A DNA stretch of 64,000 bases from Actinomycetospora sp. NBRC 106378. Lineage in GTDB: Bacteria; Actinomycetota; Actinomycetes; Mycobacteriales; Pseudonocardiaceae. The stretch is taken from assembly GCF_030269685.1 (NCBI RefSeq), contig NZ_BSTT01000010.1:1-64000 (forward strand), written 5' to 3'. Positions 23,961-33,197 of this stretch are shown here, piece by piece. Made by a program: the position numbers and the translations under genes. The notes under the pieces are model-generated. The model was not told the DNA's origin, did no database searches, and was given only the letters and a program-made list of their open reading frames with translations. The stretch's first letter is position 1; each line of letters opens with the position of its first letter.

Positions 23961-25236
23961 CTGGGCCGGGAACCAGCGGACGACGCCCACCCGGCGGGTG
24001 GTCGCGCGCACCACCGAGGACGTGGTCACCGCGGTCAAGGAGGCCGCCCGCGACGGGATACGCGTCAAGGCCACGGGCTCGGGTCACTCGTTCACCGGGA
24101 TCGGGGCACCGGACGGGGTCGCGCTCGCGGTCCCGTCGCAGGGTGTGCCGGAGGTCGACGGGATGCTCGCGACGGTCCCGGCGGGGATGACGATCCGCGC
24201 GCTGAACGCGGCGCTGTGGGAGCACGGGCTCGCCCTGCCGAACCTGGGGGACATCGACGCGCAGACGATCGCGGGCGCCGTCGCCACGGGGACGCACGGC
24301 ACCGGCGCGGGGCACACGGGGATCGCCGCCCGCATCCGGGCCCTCGCGATGGTGCTCGCCGACGGCACGGTGATCACGACGGGCCCGACCGAGCACCCGG
24401 AGATCTTCCACCACGCCCGGGTGGGCCTGGGGGCGCTGGGCGTGGTGACCGCGGTGACGCTGGAGTGCGTGCCGGCGTTCTCGCTGCACGCCACCGAGAC
24501 GGCGAGGCCGCTGGCCGAGGTGCTGGAGGGCTTCGACGAGCTGGCCGCCGGCCACGACCACGTCGAGTTCTACTGGTTCCCGCACACCGAGATCGCCGCG
24601 ACGAAGATCAACGACCGGACGGACGCGCCCGGGCCGACGCGGGGACGGCTCGGGACCTGGGTCGGCGACGAACTGCTCGGCAACGGCGCCTTCGAGCTGG
24701 TGTGCCGCGCGGGAGCGGCCGTACCCCGGGCGGTCCCGACGCTGAACCGGGTCATGGCCGGGCAGATGGCGAACGCCGAGTACGTCGACCGGTCCTACCG
24801 GGTGTTCACCAGCCCGCGCCGCGTGCGGTTCAAGGAGATGGAGTACGCGGTGCCCCGGGCGGCCCTGGGGGAGGCCTTCGCCGGGCTGCGGGCGGCCGCG
24901 GAGCGCCACGGCGCCGACGTGACGTTCCCGGTCGAGGTCCGGGTGGCCGCGGCGGACGACGTGCCGCTCTCCACGGCGTCGGGCCGCGACTCCGCCTACC
25001 TCGCGGTGCACGTCCACCACTCCCGGCCGCACGAGGCGTACTTCGGCGCCGTCGAGGCGGTGATGACCGCGCTGGACGGGCGCCCGCACTGGGGCAAGCT
25101 GCACACCCGCACCGCGGACCGGTTCGCCGCGTCCTACCCGGAGTTCGCCGACTTCGTGGCCCTGCGCGACCGCCTCGACCCCGAGCGCCGGTTCGGCAAC
25201 GCCCACCTCGAGAGGATCCTCGGTGCGACTCGGTGA
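23947..25236 (+). CDS. FAD-linked sugar-lactone/alditol oxidase
   Basis: 429 residues. The TTG start is supported by AAAGGA six to seven bases upstream. The N-terminal FAD-binding PCMH domain carries 'KATGSGHSFTG' (His about 47 is the usual covalent flavin site in alditol oxidases) and 'GAVATGTHGTG'. The C-terminal D-arabinono-1,4-lactone oxidase domain ends with 'HWGKLHT' and 'ERRFGNAHLERIL', both family hallmarks. It oxidises an alditol or aldonolactone with oxygen. It overlaps both neighbours. Confidence 0.92.
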   Translation: MTWRNWAGNQRTTPTRRVVARTTEDVVTAVKEAARDGIRVKATGSGHSFTGIGAPDGVALAVPSQGVPEVDGMLATVPAGMTIRALNAALWEHGLALPNLGDIDAQTIAGAVATGTHGTGAGHTGIAARIRALAMVLADGTVITTGPTEHPEIFHHARVGLGALGVVTAVTLECVPAFSLHATETARPLAEVLEGFDELAAGHDHVEFYWFPHTEIAATKINDRTDAPGPTRGRLGTWVGDELLGNGAFELVCRAGAAVPRAVPTLNRVMAGQMANAEYVDRSYRVFTSPRRVRFKEMEYAVPRAALGEAFAGLRAAAERHGADVTFPVEVRVAAADDVPLSTASGRDSAYLAVHVHHSRPHEAYFGAVEAVMTALDGRPHWGKLHTRTADRFAASYPEFADFVALRDRLDPERRFGNAHLERILGATR

Positions 25237-26227
25237 CCTGACGACCCCGGCGCTCGTCGTCGACGCCGAGGCCCTCGAGTCCAACCTCGCCGCCATGGCC
25301 GCCCGGTGGCCCGGGGAGACGCTGCGCCCGCACGTGAAGGCGCACAAGACGACCGCGCTGGCCGCCCGGCAGGCCGCGCACGGGGCGACGGGCTTCACCT
25401 GCGCGACGATCCGCGAGGTCGAGGGCATGGCCGCCGCCGGACTCGGTGCGGACCTGCTGCTGGCCAACGAGGTCCTCGACACCCGCCGGCTCGGGGCGCT
25501 CGAGGACGCGCGGGTGACCGTCGCCGTCGACTCCCCGGAGACGGTCGAGGCGGCCGCCGCGGGCGGGGTGCGCGAGGTGCTGATCGACGTCAACGTGGGG
25601 ATGCCGCGCTGCGGCTGCCGACCGTCCGACGCCGGAGCACTGGCCGACCGGGCCCGTGCGGCGGGTCTCTCCGTGCGCGGGGTGATGGGTTACGAGGGGC
25701 ACCTGCAGGCGTGGCCGGACCCCGACGAACGCGCGAAGCTCACGCAGACCGCGATGGAGCTGCTGCTCGCCGCGCACGCCGACGTCGGCGGTGACGTGAT
25801 CTCCGGTGGCGGCACCGGGACCTCGGCGTGCAACCCGTGGGTCACGGAGATGCAGGCCGGCTCCTACGCGCTCATGGACTCGGCCTACACGGCGGCGGGC
25901 GTCGGGTACGTGCAGGCGCTGCACGTGCTGGGGACGGTCGTGCACGTGTCGGCGGCGCGGCCGGACATGCCGGCGTACGCGGTCGCCGACGTGGGCCTGA
26001 AGGCGCTGGGCATGGACCACGGCAACCCGAGCGTCCCCGGCGCCCGGGTGTGGTTCTGCTCGGACGAGCACGTCACCTTCGCCGCCGACGACCCGGTGCG
26101 GGTCGGCGACCGCGTGCTGGTGATCCCCGCGCACGTCGATCCGACCGTCGCCTACCACGACCGGATGCACGTGGTCCGGGACGAGGACGTCCTCGACACC
26201 TGGTCGGTGGATCTGCGCGGCTGGTAG
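25223..26227 (+). CDS. D-threonine aldolase / D-serine dehydratase-like PLP enzyme
   Basis: 334 residues of the fold-type III (alanine-racemase-like) PLP family. The PLP lysine is in 'RPHVKAHKT' (about residue 38), the phosphate-binding glycine region is 'SGGGTGTS', and the C-terminal metal site typical of D-threonine aldolase and D-serine dehydratase is in 'CSDEHVTF' and 'VIPAHVDPTV'. It cleaves or dehydrates a D-3-hydroxy amino acid. GTG start overlaps the oxidase by 14 nt. The genes suggest uptake and degradation of a D-hydroxy amino acid or a related amine. Confidence 0.88.
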   Translation: MRLGDLTTPALVVDAEALESNLAAMAARWPGETLRPHVKAHKTTALAARQAAHGATGFTCATIREVEGMAAAGLGADLLLANEVLDTRRLGALEDARVTVAVDSPETVEAAAAGGVREVLIDVNVGMPRCGCRPSDAGALADRARAAGLSVRGVMGYEGHLQAWPDPDERAKLTQTAMELLLAAHADVGGDVISGGGTGTSACNPWVTEMQAGSYALMDSAYTAAGVGYVQALHVLGTVVHVSAARPDMPAYAVADVGLKALGMDHGNPSVPGARVWFCSDEHVTFAADDPVRVGDRVLVIPAHVDPTVAYHDRMHVVRDEDVLDTWSVDLRGW

Positions 26228-26322
26228 GGGTTAGTCCTCCCCCCGTCACCGGGTACGGCAGCCCGGCAAGCAGTACGACATCGGCCGTCCGCACCGTGGC
26301 GGCCAGGAGGAGGAACGACCTG

Positions 26323-27450
26323 ATGGACCTGTCGCGCACGCGGGAACTCTTCGAGCGGCCGGGGCCGTTCGCGACGGTCTACCTGGAGGCGACGAACCCG
26401 GGCGAGAACGCGGCCAAGCAGACCGAGCTCCGCTGGCGCGGGCTGGCCGACTCGCTCACCGAGCAGGGCGCCGACGACAAGACGGTCGCCGCGATCGGCG
26501 AGGTGTTCACGGACAACCGCGGCGGTGAGCTGGACGCCTACGGCCGCGTCGTCGTCGCGGCCGGCGGCGAGGTGCTCCTCGACGAGGCCGTCGAGGGCGT
26601 CGACCGGTCCGGGGACGTGGCGACCTGGTCGCCGCTGCCCGAGCTGGGCTCCTACTTCCGCTCGCAGTCGGGCAGCGTCCGCGTGGTGCTGGCGGTCGTC
26701 GACCAGACCGGCGGGGACGTCTACCAGGTGGTCGCGTCGAACGTCGAGGGCGCGCAGGAGGTCTCCGAGGAGACCGTGCGCGGCTCGGCCGTGGAGTCCG
26801 TGCACAAGCCCCGCGAGGGCGGGAACGCGCACAAGCGGCGCCAGCGTCGGCACGCCGAGGCGGCCTATCAGAACGGCGCCGACGTGGTGAAGGGCATCCA
26901 GTCGGCGGTGAAGTCCTTCCGGCCGGAGATCATCGTGCTGGCCGGTGAGGTCAGCGGCCGCGAGGTCGTGCGCCACGAGATGCCGAAGGACCTCGCCGAG
27001 CTCACCCGCGAGATCGAGGCGGGCAGCCGGGCGGCCGGCGCCAGCGAGGACGCGCTCGAGGACGCGCTGCTCACCGAGGCCGGAGTCGCCGCGACGGCGC
27101 GGGAGACGTCGATCCGTGAGCGGTTCCAGGAGGCGAAGGCGCACAACACCGCGGCCGAGGGCCTGGAGGCGGTGCTCGAGGCGGCGCGCAACGGCGCCGT
27201 GGAGACGCTCCTGCTCGTGGACGGCGCGCAGGTCACCGGCGAGCTGTGGACCGGCGCCACCCCCGAGGCCATCTCCACGGAGAAGGACCGCGCGGCGGCG
27301 CTCACCGACGGCGAGGTCGTGCAGCGGCCCGCCGAGCAGGTGCTGCTGCGGACCACCGGGGCGCTCGGCGGCTCGCTCTCCGTGCTGGGCGCGGGCGCGG
27401 AGCTCGTCGACAACGTGGGCGCGCTGCTGCGCTTCCCGGTCGGGGGCTGA
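26323..27450 (+). CDS. Rv2629-like Vms1/baeRF family protein
   Basis: 375 residues from an ATG behind AGGAGGAGG. It belongs to the bacterial/archaeal eRF1-like group ('GNAHKRRQRRHAEAAYQNGADVV' region at about 160-185; 'RPEIIVLAGEVSGREVV'; final 'VETLLLVDG' L7Ae-like part). Eukaryotic Vms1 relatives release peptides from stalled 60S ribosomes; mycobacterial Rv2629 is a dormancy-regulon member. A role in stress-time ribosome rescue is therefore plausible but unproven in bacteria. The GGQ-like catalytic loop is not evident. Single gene with a strong hairpin after it. Confidence 0.85.
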   Translation: MDLSRTRELFERPGPFATVYLEATNPGENAAKQTELRWRGLADSLTEQGADDKTVAAIGEVFTDNRGGELDAYGRVVVAAGGEVLLDEAVEGVDRSGDVATWSPLPELGSYFRSQSGSVRVVLAVVDQTGGDVYQVVASNVEGAQEVSEETVRGSAVESVHKPREGGNAHKRRQRRHAEAAYQNGADVVKGIQSAVKSFRPEIIVLAGEVSGREVVRHEMPKDLAELTREIEAGSRAAGASEDALEDALLTEAGVAATARETSIRERFQEAKAHNTAAEGLEAVLEAARNGAVETLLLVDGAQVTGELWTGATPEAISTEKDRAAALTDGEVVQRPAEQVLLRTTGALGGSLSVLGAGAELVDNVGALLRFPVGG

Positions 27451-27453
27451 GAC

Positions 27454-27525
27454 CCCAGGTTCCTGGGATGGGCCGGTCGTGGCCTGCGACGGAGAGTGAT
27501 GGTGCGCCGGGGACACCGGCGCACC
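27454..27525 (+). terminator. Two hairpins after the Vms1-like gene
   Basis: CCCAGG-TT-CCTGGG (27454-27467) and GGTGCGCCGG-GGACA-CCGGCGCACC (27501-27525; perfect 10-bp arms, 5-nt loop). Either may terminate transcription; neither has a T-run, as is common in actinobacteria. The second is 24 bp before the next start. Confidence 0.65.
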
Positions 27526-27549
27526 ACCTCCCACCGGAAGGCCACGACC

Positions 27550-27918
27550 ATGTCCGTCACCGACCCCGCCGCCCTGCACGACGCGTTCACCGCGGCGATC
27601 AACACCTCCGACGTCGACGCCCTGGTGGCGCTCTACGAGCCCGACGCCATCGCCGTCGAACTCGACGGTTCCGAGTGCACCGGCGCCGGCCCGATCCGCG
27701 CGATGTGCGCCGCGTTGGCCGAGAGCATCGAGACCATCCACGGCAGCACCCGGAAGCTCTACGTCACGGGTGACCTCGCGCTGTCCTCGGGCCGGTGGAC
27801 CGCGAAGGTCCGCCTGCCCGACGGCACGCTGGCCGACGCCGAGGGCGTCACCAGCGAGGTGTCCCGCCGGCAGCCCGACGGGACGTGGCGGTTCGTCATC
27901 GACGACCCGCTCTTCTGA
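27550..27918 (+). CDS. SnoaL/NTF2-like protein
   Basis: 122 residues from ATG 27550 with GGAAGG upstream. The cone-like NTF2 fold is suggested by 'ALHDAFTAAINTSDVDALVALYEPDAI' and the closing strands 'SEVSRRQPDGTWRFVIDDP'. DUF4440-type members are enzymes or ligand-binding proteins of many kinds. Upstream in-frame codons have no ribosome-binding site. Function unknown. Confidence 0.85.
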   Translation: MSVTDPAALHDAFTAAINTSDVDALVALYEPDAIAVELDGSECTGAGPIRAMCAALAESIETIHGSTRKLYVTGDLALSSGRWTAKVRLPDGTLADAEGVTSEVSRRQPDGTWRFVIDDPLF

Positions 27919-27946
27919 CCCGGGCCCGACGACGGGTGCTCCCGGG

Positions 27947-28387
27947 TCAGGCGGGACCGGCTCCGGTCCCGCCTCCGGGACCGCCCGGGGCCGGCGCCGC
28001 CGGTCCGGCGGCCGGAGCGCCGGGTGCGACCGGTCCGGCGGCTCCCGGTCCGACAGCTCCCGGTCCGGCGGCCGGGCCGCCGGGTGCGACCGCCGCGGGG
28101 CCACCGGCCGGGGCGACGACCGCCGGACCGGCGGCGGGCCCGCCGACCGCGGCCGGTCCGCCCGGGCCGGACAGGCCCGTTCCCAGGATCACGGCGGTCC
28201 CGACGCCGAGCCCGAGGACGAACGCGACCGCGGCCGTGGCGACGGCGCGGCCGAAGCCGCCGCGCTCCTCCGGCGTCCGGGTCGGTGGCAGCGTCCGGTC
28301 CCGCTCGTCGTGCAGGGCGCGCTGCCACTCGGTGAAGCCGGGAATCCCGGCGGGGCTGGACGGCATCGTGAATTGTCGTTCGCTCAT
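27947..28387 (-). CDS. Membrane-anchored Gly/Pro/Ala-rich protein
   Basis: 146 residues. A charged cytoplasmic part (1-46) precedes one transmembrane helix (about 48-70, 'AVATAAVAFVLGLGVGTAVI'). The last 75 residues are almost only Gly, Pro, Ala and Val in short repeats such as 'GGPAAGP' and 'GAAGPVAPG', collagen-like in composition. The repeat would lie outside the cell as an extended wall-spanning rod. Not a known family; convergent with the NTF2-like gene. The low-complexity DNA may expand or contract by slippage. Confidence 0.7.
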   Translation of the reverse strand: MSERQFTMPSSPAGIPGFTEWQRALHDERDRTLPPTRTPEERGGFGRAVATAAVAFVLGLGVGTAVILGTGLSGPGGPAAVGGPAAGPAVVAPAGGPAAVAPGGPAAGPGAVGPGAAGPVAPGAPAAGPAAPAPGGPGGGTGAGPA

Positions 28388-28449
28388 GGGGCCACCGTGG
28401 GAGACGGAACTGAAGCGTCCCTGAGCCCGCCCGGATCCTCAGGCCGACT

Positions 28450-28590
28450 TCAGCGCACCGGGCGGCGGACCCCGTCGAGCAGGAGCGTCAGGTGGCGACG
28501 CCAGTCGCCCCCGCCCATGTTCGCCAGCGCCCCCCGCGTCACGAGCACGAAGTCCTCCGCCCGGAAGTCCGCCCGCACGCGGCGGGGCTG
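28450..28590 (-). pseudogene. C-terminal remnant of a TetR-family regulator
   Basis: Minus-strand translation ending at the TGA 28452-28450 reads 'RADFRAEDFVLVTRGALANM' and then 'GDWRRHLTLLLDGV'. This is the characteristic last about 45 residues of TetR regulators (ligand-domain helices ending in a LLLDGLR-type helix). No helix-turn-helix or start is found upstream; the homology stops near 28590, where the remnant of another gene begins in the opposite direction. Interpreted as a gene that lost its 5' part. Confidence 0.7.
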
Positions 28591-28599
28591 CGGTCGGCG

Positions 28600-28752
28600 G
28601 GCCGAGCCGAGCGGGCCGTGCAGGACGTCGTCGAGATGTTCGCCGCCCAGGACGATGGCATCTACGACGCCGACTGGGCGCGCGCGACGACCGCGCCCAC
28701 CGATCTCCGGACGTGGTGCCGGGAGGTCCTCCTGCCCGCCGTCGCGGGCTGA
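28600..28752 (+). pseudogene. C-terminal remnant of an NmrA/SDR-type NAD(P)-binding protein
   Basis: Plus-strand translation reads 'VVEMFAAQDDGIYDADWARA', then 'APTDLRTWCREVLLPAVAG' and a stop. This matches the final segment of NmrA-like oxidoreductases (short 'TFRQWCEEVLKPAV'-type ends). No Rossmann GxxGxxG motif precedes it. An open frame from ATG 28492 could be read, but its first 35 codons are antisense to the TetR remnant, so an intact small gene is unlikely. Confidence 0.65.
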
Positions 28753-28777
28753 GCCGGCACCGACCCGGCGTCGGGAC

Positions 28778-30190
28778 CTACCCGAAGGCCTGCAGCGCCC
28801 GGATCTTGTTGGTCGCGTCGAGAGCGGCGACCTTGTAGGCCTCGGACAGCGTCGGGTAGTTGAGCACGGCGTCGACGAGGTAGTCGACGGTGCCGCCGCA
28901 GCCCATGATCGCCTGGCCGACGTGCACCAGTTCGGTGGCCGACGTGCCGAAGACGTGCACGCCGAGCAGCGCGTGCGTGTCGGGGTGGACCAGGAGCTTG
29001 AGCATCCCGTAGTCGTCGCCGACGATCTGGCCGCGCGCGAGCTCCCGGTACCGCGCGATCCCGACCTCGTAGGGCACCGACTTCTCGGTCAGCTCCGCCT
29101 CGGTGGCGCCGCAGTAGGACACCTCGGGGATCGTGTAGATGCCGTACGGCGCCAGCGCGGCGTCCGCGTGGCCCACCGGCTCGTCGAACGCGTGGTAGGC
29201 GGCGAGCCGGCCCTGCTCCATCGAGGTCGCGGCGAGGGCGGGGAAGCCGATGACGTCGCCGACCGCGTAGATGTGCGGCACCGCGGTCCGGTAGTGCTCG
29301 TCGACCTTCAGCCGGCCCCGCGCGTCGGCCTCAAGGCCCGCCTTCCCGACGGCGAGCTCCTCGGTCACGCCCTGGCGCCCGGCCGAGTACATGACGGTCT
29401 CGGCCGCGATCTTCTTCCCGCTCGCCAGCGTGGTGACGGTGCCGCGCTCGGACACGCTCACCCCGGAGACCTCCTCGCCGAAGCGGAAGGTGACCGCGAG
29501 GTCGCGCAGGTGGAACTTGAGCGACTCGACGACCTCGGCGTCACAGAACTCGAGCATGGCCGGTCGGCGCTCGACGACGGTGACCCGCGTGCCGAGGGCC
29601 GCGAACATCGAGGCGTACTCGATGCCGATCACGCCGGCCCCGACCACGACCATGCTCGAGGGGATCGCCTCCATCGCGAGGATGCCGTCGGAGTCGACCA
29701 CGCGGCGGTCGTCGAACTCGACCGACGGCGGCCGCGCGGGCTTCGTCCCGGTGGCGACGACGATCTTGTCGGCCGTGACGGTCTGGTGCTCGCCGCGGCG
29801 CTCGCCCAGCACCTCGACGGCGTGCTCGTCGAGGAACCGGGCGGCGCCGGAGAGCAGGTCGACCCGGTTGCGCTGCAGCTGCGCGCGGATCACCTCGACC
29901 TCGCGGCCGATCACGAAGTGGGTGCGGGCGAGCAGGTCCTGCACGGTGATGTCCTGCTTGACCCGGTAGCTCTCGCCGTAGAGCCCGCGCATCGCGTAGC
30001 CGGTCAGGTAGAGCACGGCCTCGCGGAGCGTCTTCGACGGGATGGTGCCGGTCTGGGTGCAGACCCCGCCGACCATGCCCCGCCGCTCGACCACCGCGAC
30101 GCGCTTCCCGAGCTTCGCCGCGGCGATGGCCGCCTTCTGCCCGCCCGGGCCGGAGCCGATGACGAGCAGGTCGTAGTCGTGGGTCGCCAC
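28778..30190 (-). CDS. sthA: Si-specific (soluble) NAD(P)+ transhydrogenase
   Basis: 470 residues from a GTG. FAD-binding '[19 protein letters not shown]' (10-28) and NAD-binding '[15 protein letters not shown]' (about 180). The motif '[18 protein letters not shown]' keeps one cysteine but has Thr where dihydrolipoamide dehydrogenases have the second redox cysteine, the diagnostic difference of SthA. C-terminal dimerisation domain from about 345. It balances NADH and NADPH. In mycobacteria sthA is also close to ideR and sigB, and the same neighbourhood is seen here. Confidence 0.95.
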   Translation of the reverse strand: MATHDYDLLVIGSGPGGQKAAIAAAKLGKRVAVVERRGMVGGVCTQTGTIPSKTLREAVLYLTGYAMRGLYGESYRVKQDITVQDLLARTHFVIGREVEVIRAQLQRNRVDLLSGAARFLDEHAVEVLGERRGEHQTVTADKIVVATGTKPARPPSVEFDDRRVVDSDGILAMEAIPSSMVVVGAGVIGIEYASMFAALGTRVTVVERRPAMLEFCDAEVVESLKFHLRDLAVTFRFGEEVSGVSVSERGTVTTLASGKKIAAETVMYSAGRQGVTEELAVGKAGLEADARGRLKVDEHYRTAVPHIYAVGDVIGFPALAATSMEQGRLAAYHAFDEPVGHADAALAPYGIYTIPEVSYCGATEAELTEKSVPYEVGIARYRELARGQIVGDDYGMLKLLVHPDTHALLGVHVFGTSATELVHVGQAIMGCGGTVDYLVDAVLNYPTLSEAYKVAALDATNKIRALQAFG

Positions 30191-30260
30191 GTCGCGACTC
30201 TGACCGGTGACCCGGCTCACGGGCAAGCGCGTGCGGGTGACGGCCCGATGAAGTCCGGGG

Positions 30261-30322
30261 CGGGCACTGCTCCGTCCGGGTGGAGGGTGGATCCGGCGGG
30301 ACCGGCACGGAGTCAGTGCCCG
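30261..30322. promoter_or_regulatory. Inverted repeat in the sthA/DUF4192 divergent promoter region
   Basis: CGGGCACTG (30261-30269) and CAGTGCCCG (30314-30322) are perfect 9-bp arms, 44 bp apart. The right arm ends one base before the DUF4192 start codon, so it may affect translation or serve as a repressor site. Confidence 0.4.
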
Positions 30323-30323
30323 T

Positions 30324-31442
30324 GTGAGCACCCGGAAGAAGTCCCGCGCCCGCCGCCCCCGTCCCCGTCCCGCGCCGTCGCGCCGGCGGGGTCCCGACGA
30401 GACGGTGGTCGTCTCCATCTCCGATCCCGCCGACCTCGTCGCCTCCATCCCACCGCTGTTCGGGTTCACCCCCGAGGAGTCGGTCGTCGTGCTGGGGATG
30501 CACGGCCCGGAGCGGTCGCGCCGGCTCGGCGCGTCGCTGCGGATCGACCTCGGGGAGGGTCCCGACGACGACGCGGTCCTCGCCGCCGCCGTGCGCGACC
30601 GCCTGGCCCCCACCGAGCCGGACGCGCTCGTCGTCGTGGTGGTGTCCGCCGCACGGCCCGGGCCCGACGGGCGTCCCCCGGGCGCGGGACTGGTCGACGC
30701 GATCACCGACGTCTTCGCCGAGCTGCGGGTGCCGCTCGTCGGCGCGACCTGGACCGAGCGGATCGCCGCGGGGGCGCCGTACCGGTGCTTCGAACGGTGC
30801 GACTGCTCGGGCACGCTGCCCGACCCGGCGGGGACCCGCACCGCCGCGGAGACCACCGCGCTCGGCCGGGTCACCTACGGCTCGCGCGACGAGATGGCCG
30901 CCGCCCTCGCGCCCGAGCCGGGCGCGGGCTCCCGCCGTCGTCGGGAGTTGCTGGACGACGCCCTCGAGGCCGCCGTGCTCGACCGCGAGCTGTCCGGCCC
31001 GGCAGCGGCCCGGCGCGACCTGGACGCGGTCCGCCGTGCCGTCGCCGAGGTCGGGGCGGGTGGGCGGCTCGCGGAGGAGGAGGTCGCCCGCCTCGCGGTG
31101 GCGCTGTGCGACCCCCGGGTGCGCGACATCTGCCTCGGGTTCGCCGCGGGGTGCGACGACGCGGTCGACCCGGCGCAGGCAGAGGAGCTGTGGCGGGTCC
31201 TCGTGCGGGCCGTCCCGGAGCCGGAGGTGGCGGAGCCGGCGACGCTGCTCGCGTTCGCCTCCCTCGACCACGGCGGCGGGGCGACCCTGACGACGGCGCT
31301 GGAGCGGGCGCGGGGCGCCGACCCCGACCACCGGCTCAGCGGCCTGCTCGCGACGATGCTGGCGGCGGGTCAGACCCCGGAGACGGCGCGGCGCATGGTC
31401 GAGCGGGCCGTGGCCGAGACGAGCCGGCAGCTCGCCGGGTGA
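30324..31442 (+). CDS. DUF4192 family protein
   Basis: 372 residues. A basic N-terminal tail (Arg/Lys/Pro-rich, 1-24) precedes the family motif '[21 protein letters not shown]' region. The rest is Ala/Asp/Glu-rich and helical with no known catalytic residues. DUF4192 is widespread in actinobacteria and often lies in this sigB-dtxR-sthA neighbourhood, but its function is unknown. Its stop lies one base before the stop of the convergent HAD gene. Confidence 0.92.
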   Translation: MSTRKKSRARRPRPRPAPSRRRGPDETVVVSISDPADLVASIPPLFGFTPEESVVVLGMHGPERSRRLGASLRIDLGEGPDDDAVLAAAVRDRLAPTEPDALVVVVVSAARPGPDGRPPGAGLVDAITDVFAELRVPLVGATWTERIAAGAPYRCFERCDCSGTLPDPAGTRTAAETTALGRVTYGSRDEMAAALAPEPGAGSRRRRELLDDALEAAVLDRELSGPAAARRDLDAVRRAVAEVGAGGRLAEEEVARLAVALCDPRVRDICLGFAAGCDDAVDPAQAEELWRVLVRAVPEPEVAEPATLLAFASLDHGGGATLTTALERARGADPDHRLSGLLATMLAAGQTPETARRMVERAVAETSRQLAG

Positions 31443-31443
31443 G

Positions 31444-32100
31444 TCAGCGCAGGGCGTCGAGGGCGGTCGTGACAGCCGCCGGGGTGTCGACGACGGCGGC
31501 CGCTCCCGCCCCGAGCAGCTCCTCGCGTCCACCGAAGCCCCAGGTCACGCCGACGCAGGGCAGGCCATGCGCGCGGGCGCCGTCGACGTCGTGGTGGCGG
31601 TCGCCGACCAGGGCGACCACCGGGCCCCCGTGCGCGGCCAGCGCCAGCCCCACGACCGCGGCCTTGCCCTCGACGCTGCCGTCGAACTCGGCCCCGAACA
31701 CCCCGCCCGCGAAGAACTTGTCGAGCCCGACGTGGGTGACGACCTCGTGGGCGAACGGGCGGGGCTTGCTCGTGGTCACGGCGAGGCGGTCGCCGCGGGC
31801 GACGAGCTCGGCGAGCAGGTCCGGCACGCCGTCGTACACGGCGACCTCGCGCATCAGACCGCCGCCGTAGACCTCGCGGTAGGTCGCCATCATCGCGTCC
31901 GCGGTGGCGGCGTCGACGCCGAGGACGTCGCGGAACGCCTGCGGGAAGGGCGGGCCGATCAGGGCGCGCAGCTGCTCGTCGTCGGGCTCGGCGATCCCGA
32001 CCGACGCCGCCGAGCGCCGCACCGATTCGATGATCCCCGGCCCGGAGTCGACCAGCGTGCCGTCGAGGTCGAAGCAGACCAGGGAGGTCACCGCGCTCAC
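31444..32100 (-). CDS. HAD-superfamily phosphatase (phosphoglycolate-phosphatase-like)
   Basis: 218 residues. Motif I '[12 protein letters not shown]' (D9 nucleophile, D11 acid), motif II 'AVTTSKP' (Thr about 109), motif III Lys in 'EGKAAVVG' (about 144) and motif IV '[13 protein letters not shown]' (about 165). The helical cap in position C1 indicates the Gph/PgmB subgroup. GalE overlaps its start by 4 nt (the two are co-transcribed). Substrate unknown; a sugar phosphate would fit the neighbour. Confidence 0.92.
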   Translation of the reverse strand: MSAVTSLVCFDLDGTLVDSGPGIIESVRRSAASVGIAEPDDEQLRALIGPPFPQAFRDVLGVDAATADAMMATYREVYGGGLMREVAVYDGVPDLLAELVARGDRLAVTTSKPRPFAHEVVTHVGLDKFFAGGVFGAEFDGSVEGKAAVVGLALAAHGGPVVALVGDRHHDVDGARAHGLPCVGVTWGFGGREELLGAGAAAVVDTPAAVTTALDALR

Positions 32101-33065
32101 GCCGAGACCCGTCGCTGCGCGAAGTCCCAGGCGTCGGCGACGATGCCGTCGAGGTCACCGCGGGTCGGGGTCCAGCCGAGGCGCTCGTGGGCCCGCGCGG
32201 CGGACGCGACGAGCACGGCGGGGTCGCCGGCCCGGCGGGGCGCGACGGCGGCGGGGATCGGGTGGCCGGTGACGCGGCGGCAGGCCTCGATGACCTCGAG
32301 CACCGAGAACCCGGTGCCGTTGCCGAGGTTGCACACCAGGTGCTCGCCGGGAGCGGCGTGCTCCAGGGCCCGCAGGTGGGCGTCGGCGAGGTCGTCGACG
32401 TGGATGTAGTCGCGGACGCAGGTGCCGTCGGGGGTGGGCCAGTCGTCGCCGTAGATCGCGACCTGCTCGCGGGTCCCCGCCGCCACCTGGAGCACGAGGG
32501 GGATGAGGTGGGTCTCGGTGGTGTGCCGCTCGCCCTGTGCCCCGTGGGCGCCCGCGACGTTGAAGTAGCGCAGCGACACCGCGCCCAGCTCCCGGTCCGA
32601 CGCCGCGGCGTAGGAGGTGATCGCGTGGTCGATCGCGAGCTTCGTGGCGCCGTAGGGGTTGGTCGGGCGGGTGGGGGAGTCCTCGGTGATGGGTGAGGTC
32701 TCCGGCTCGCCGTAGGTGGCGGCGGTCGAGGAGAACACCAGCCGCGGCACGCGGTGCGCACGGATCGCGTCGAGCAGGGCGATCGAGGTGACGACGTTGC
32801 CGTGCCAGTACTTCGCCGGGTCGGCCACCGACTCGCCCACCAGCGAGCGGGCCGCGAAGTGCAGCACCCCGTCGAAGCCGTCGGCGAGGACGCCGGCGGC
32901 CGCCGTCGCCACGTCGCCCTCGACGAGCGTGGCGCCGCTCGGGACGGCGTCCCGGTGGCCGGTGGAGAGGTCGTCCAGGACGGTGACGTCGTGGCCGGCG
33001 TCGAGCAGGTGCGCGGTGCACACGCTCCCGACGTACCCGGCGCCCCCGGTGACGAGCAGCTTCAT
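32097..33065 (-). CDS. galE: UDP-glucose 4-epimerase
   Basis: 322 residues of the extended SDR fold. NAD-binding 'TGGAGYVGS' (6-14), catalytic 'YGATK' (Y about 146, K about 150), Ser/Thr in '[11 protein letters not shown]'. '[18 protein letters not shown]' (about 210-227) is the GalE/UDP-sugar signature. It interconverts UDP-glucose and UDP-galactose for wall arabinogalactan. The dtxR-galE linkage is classical in corynebacteria and supports the assignment. Confidence 0.93.
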   Translation of the reverse strand: MKLLVTGGAGYVGSVCTAHLLDAGHDVTVLDDLSTGHRDAVPSGATLVEGDVATAAAGVLADGFDGVLHFAARSLVGESVADPAKYWHGNVVTSIALLDAIRAHRVPRLVFSSTAATYGEPETSPITEDSPTRPTNPYGATKLAIDHAITSYAAASDRELGAVSLRYFNVAGAHGAQGERHTTETHLIPLVLQVAAGTREQVAIYGDDWPTPDGTCVRDYIHVDDLADAHLRALEHAAPGEHLVCNLGNGTGFSVLEVIEACRRVTGHPIPAAVAPRRAGDPAVLVASAARAHERLGWTPTRGDLDGIVADAWDFAQRRVSA

Positions 33066-33113
33066 GGGCCCGAGTCTGACCTACCGGACTGTGCGCCCGA
33101 TGAGGGGCGCCCT

Positions 33114-33173
33114 CGCGAGGGTGACGTCAGACAGGTCCGGACGGGCCCGGACCTGCCTCATGTGCATCTCGCG
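33114..33173. repeat. 60-bp palindromic element (20-20-20), diverged copy
   Basis: Right arm TGCCTCATGTGCATCTCGCG (33154-33173) is closely related to the right arms at 52321 and 52404. The left arm (33114-33133) keeps CGCGAGG, ACGT and the terminal CA. The 20-bp loop (33134-33153) is itself palindromic (GGTCCG...CGGACC). It sits between galE and dtxR. See the two copies near 52.3 kb. Confidence 0.7.
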
Positions 33174-33197
33174 GCGGAGGAAGCCGGGGCGCGGACC

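Noticed and set aside
28492-28752. Small intact gene reading MATPVAP...
   Set aside because: Its first half is the exact antisense of the TetR remnant; only the last 50 residues look like protein, so a gene remnant is the better explanation.
27770-31870. Open frame of about 1360 codons on the plus strand
   Set aside because: It runs antisense through sthA and other clear genes, lacks domain signatures, and has low-complexity composition typical of GC-driven shadows.
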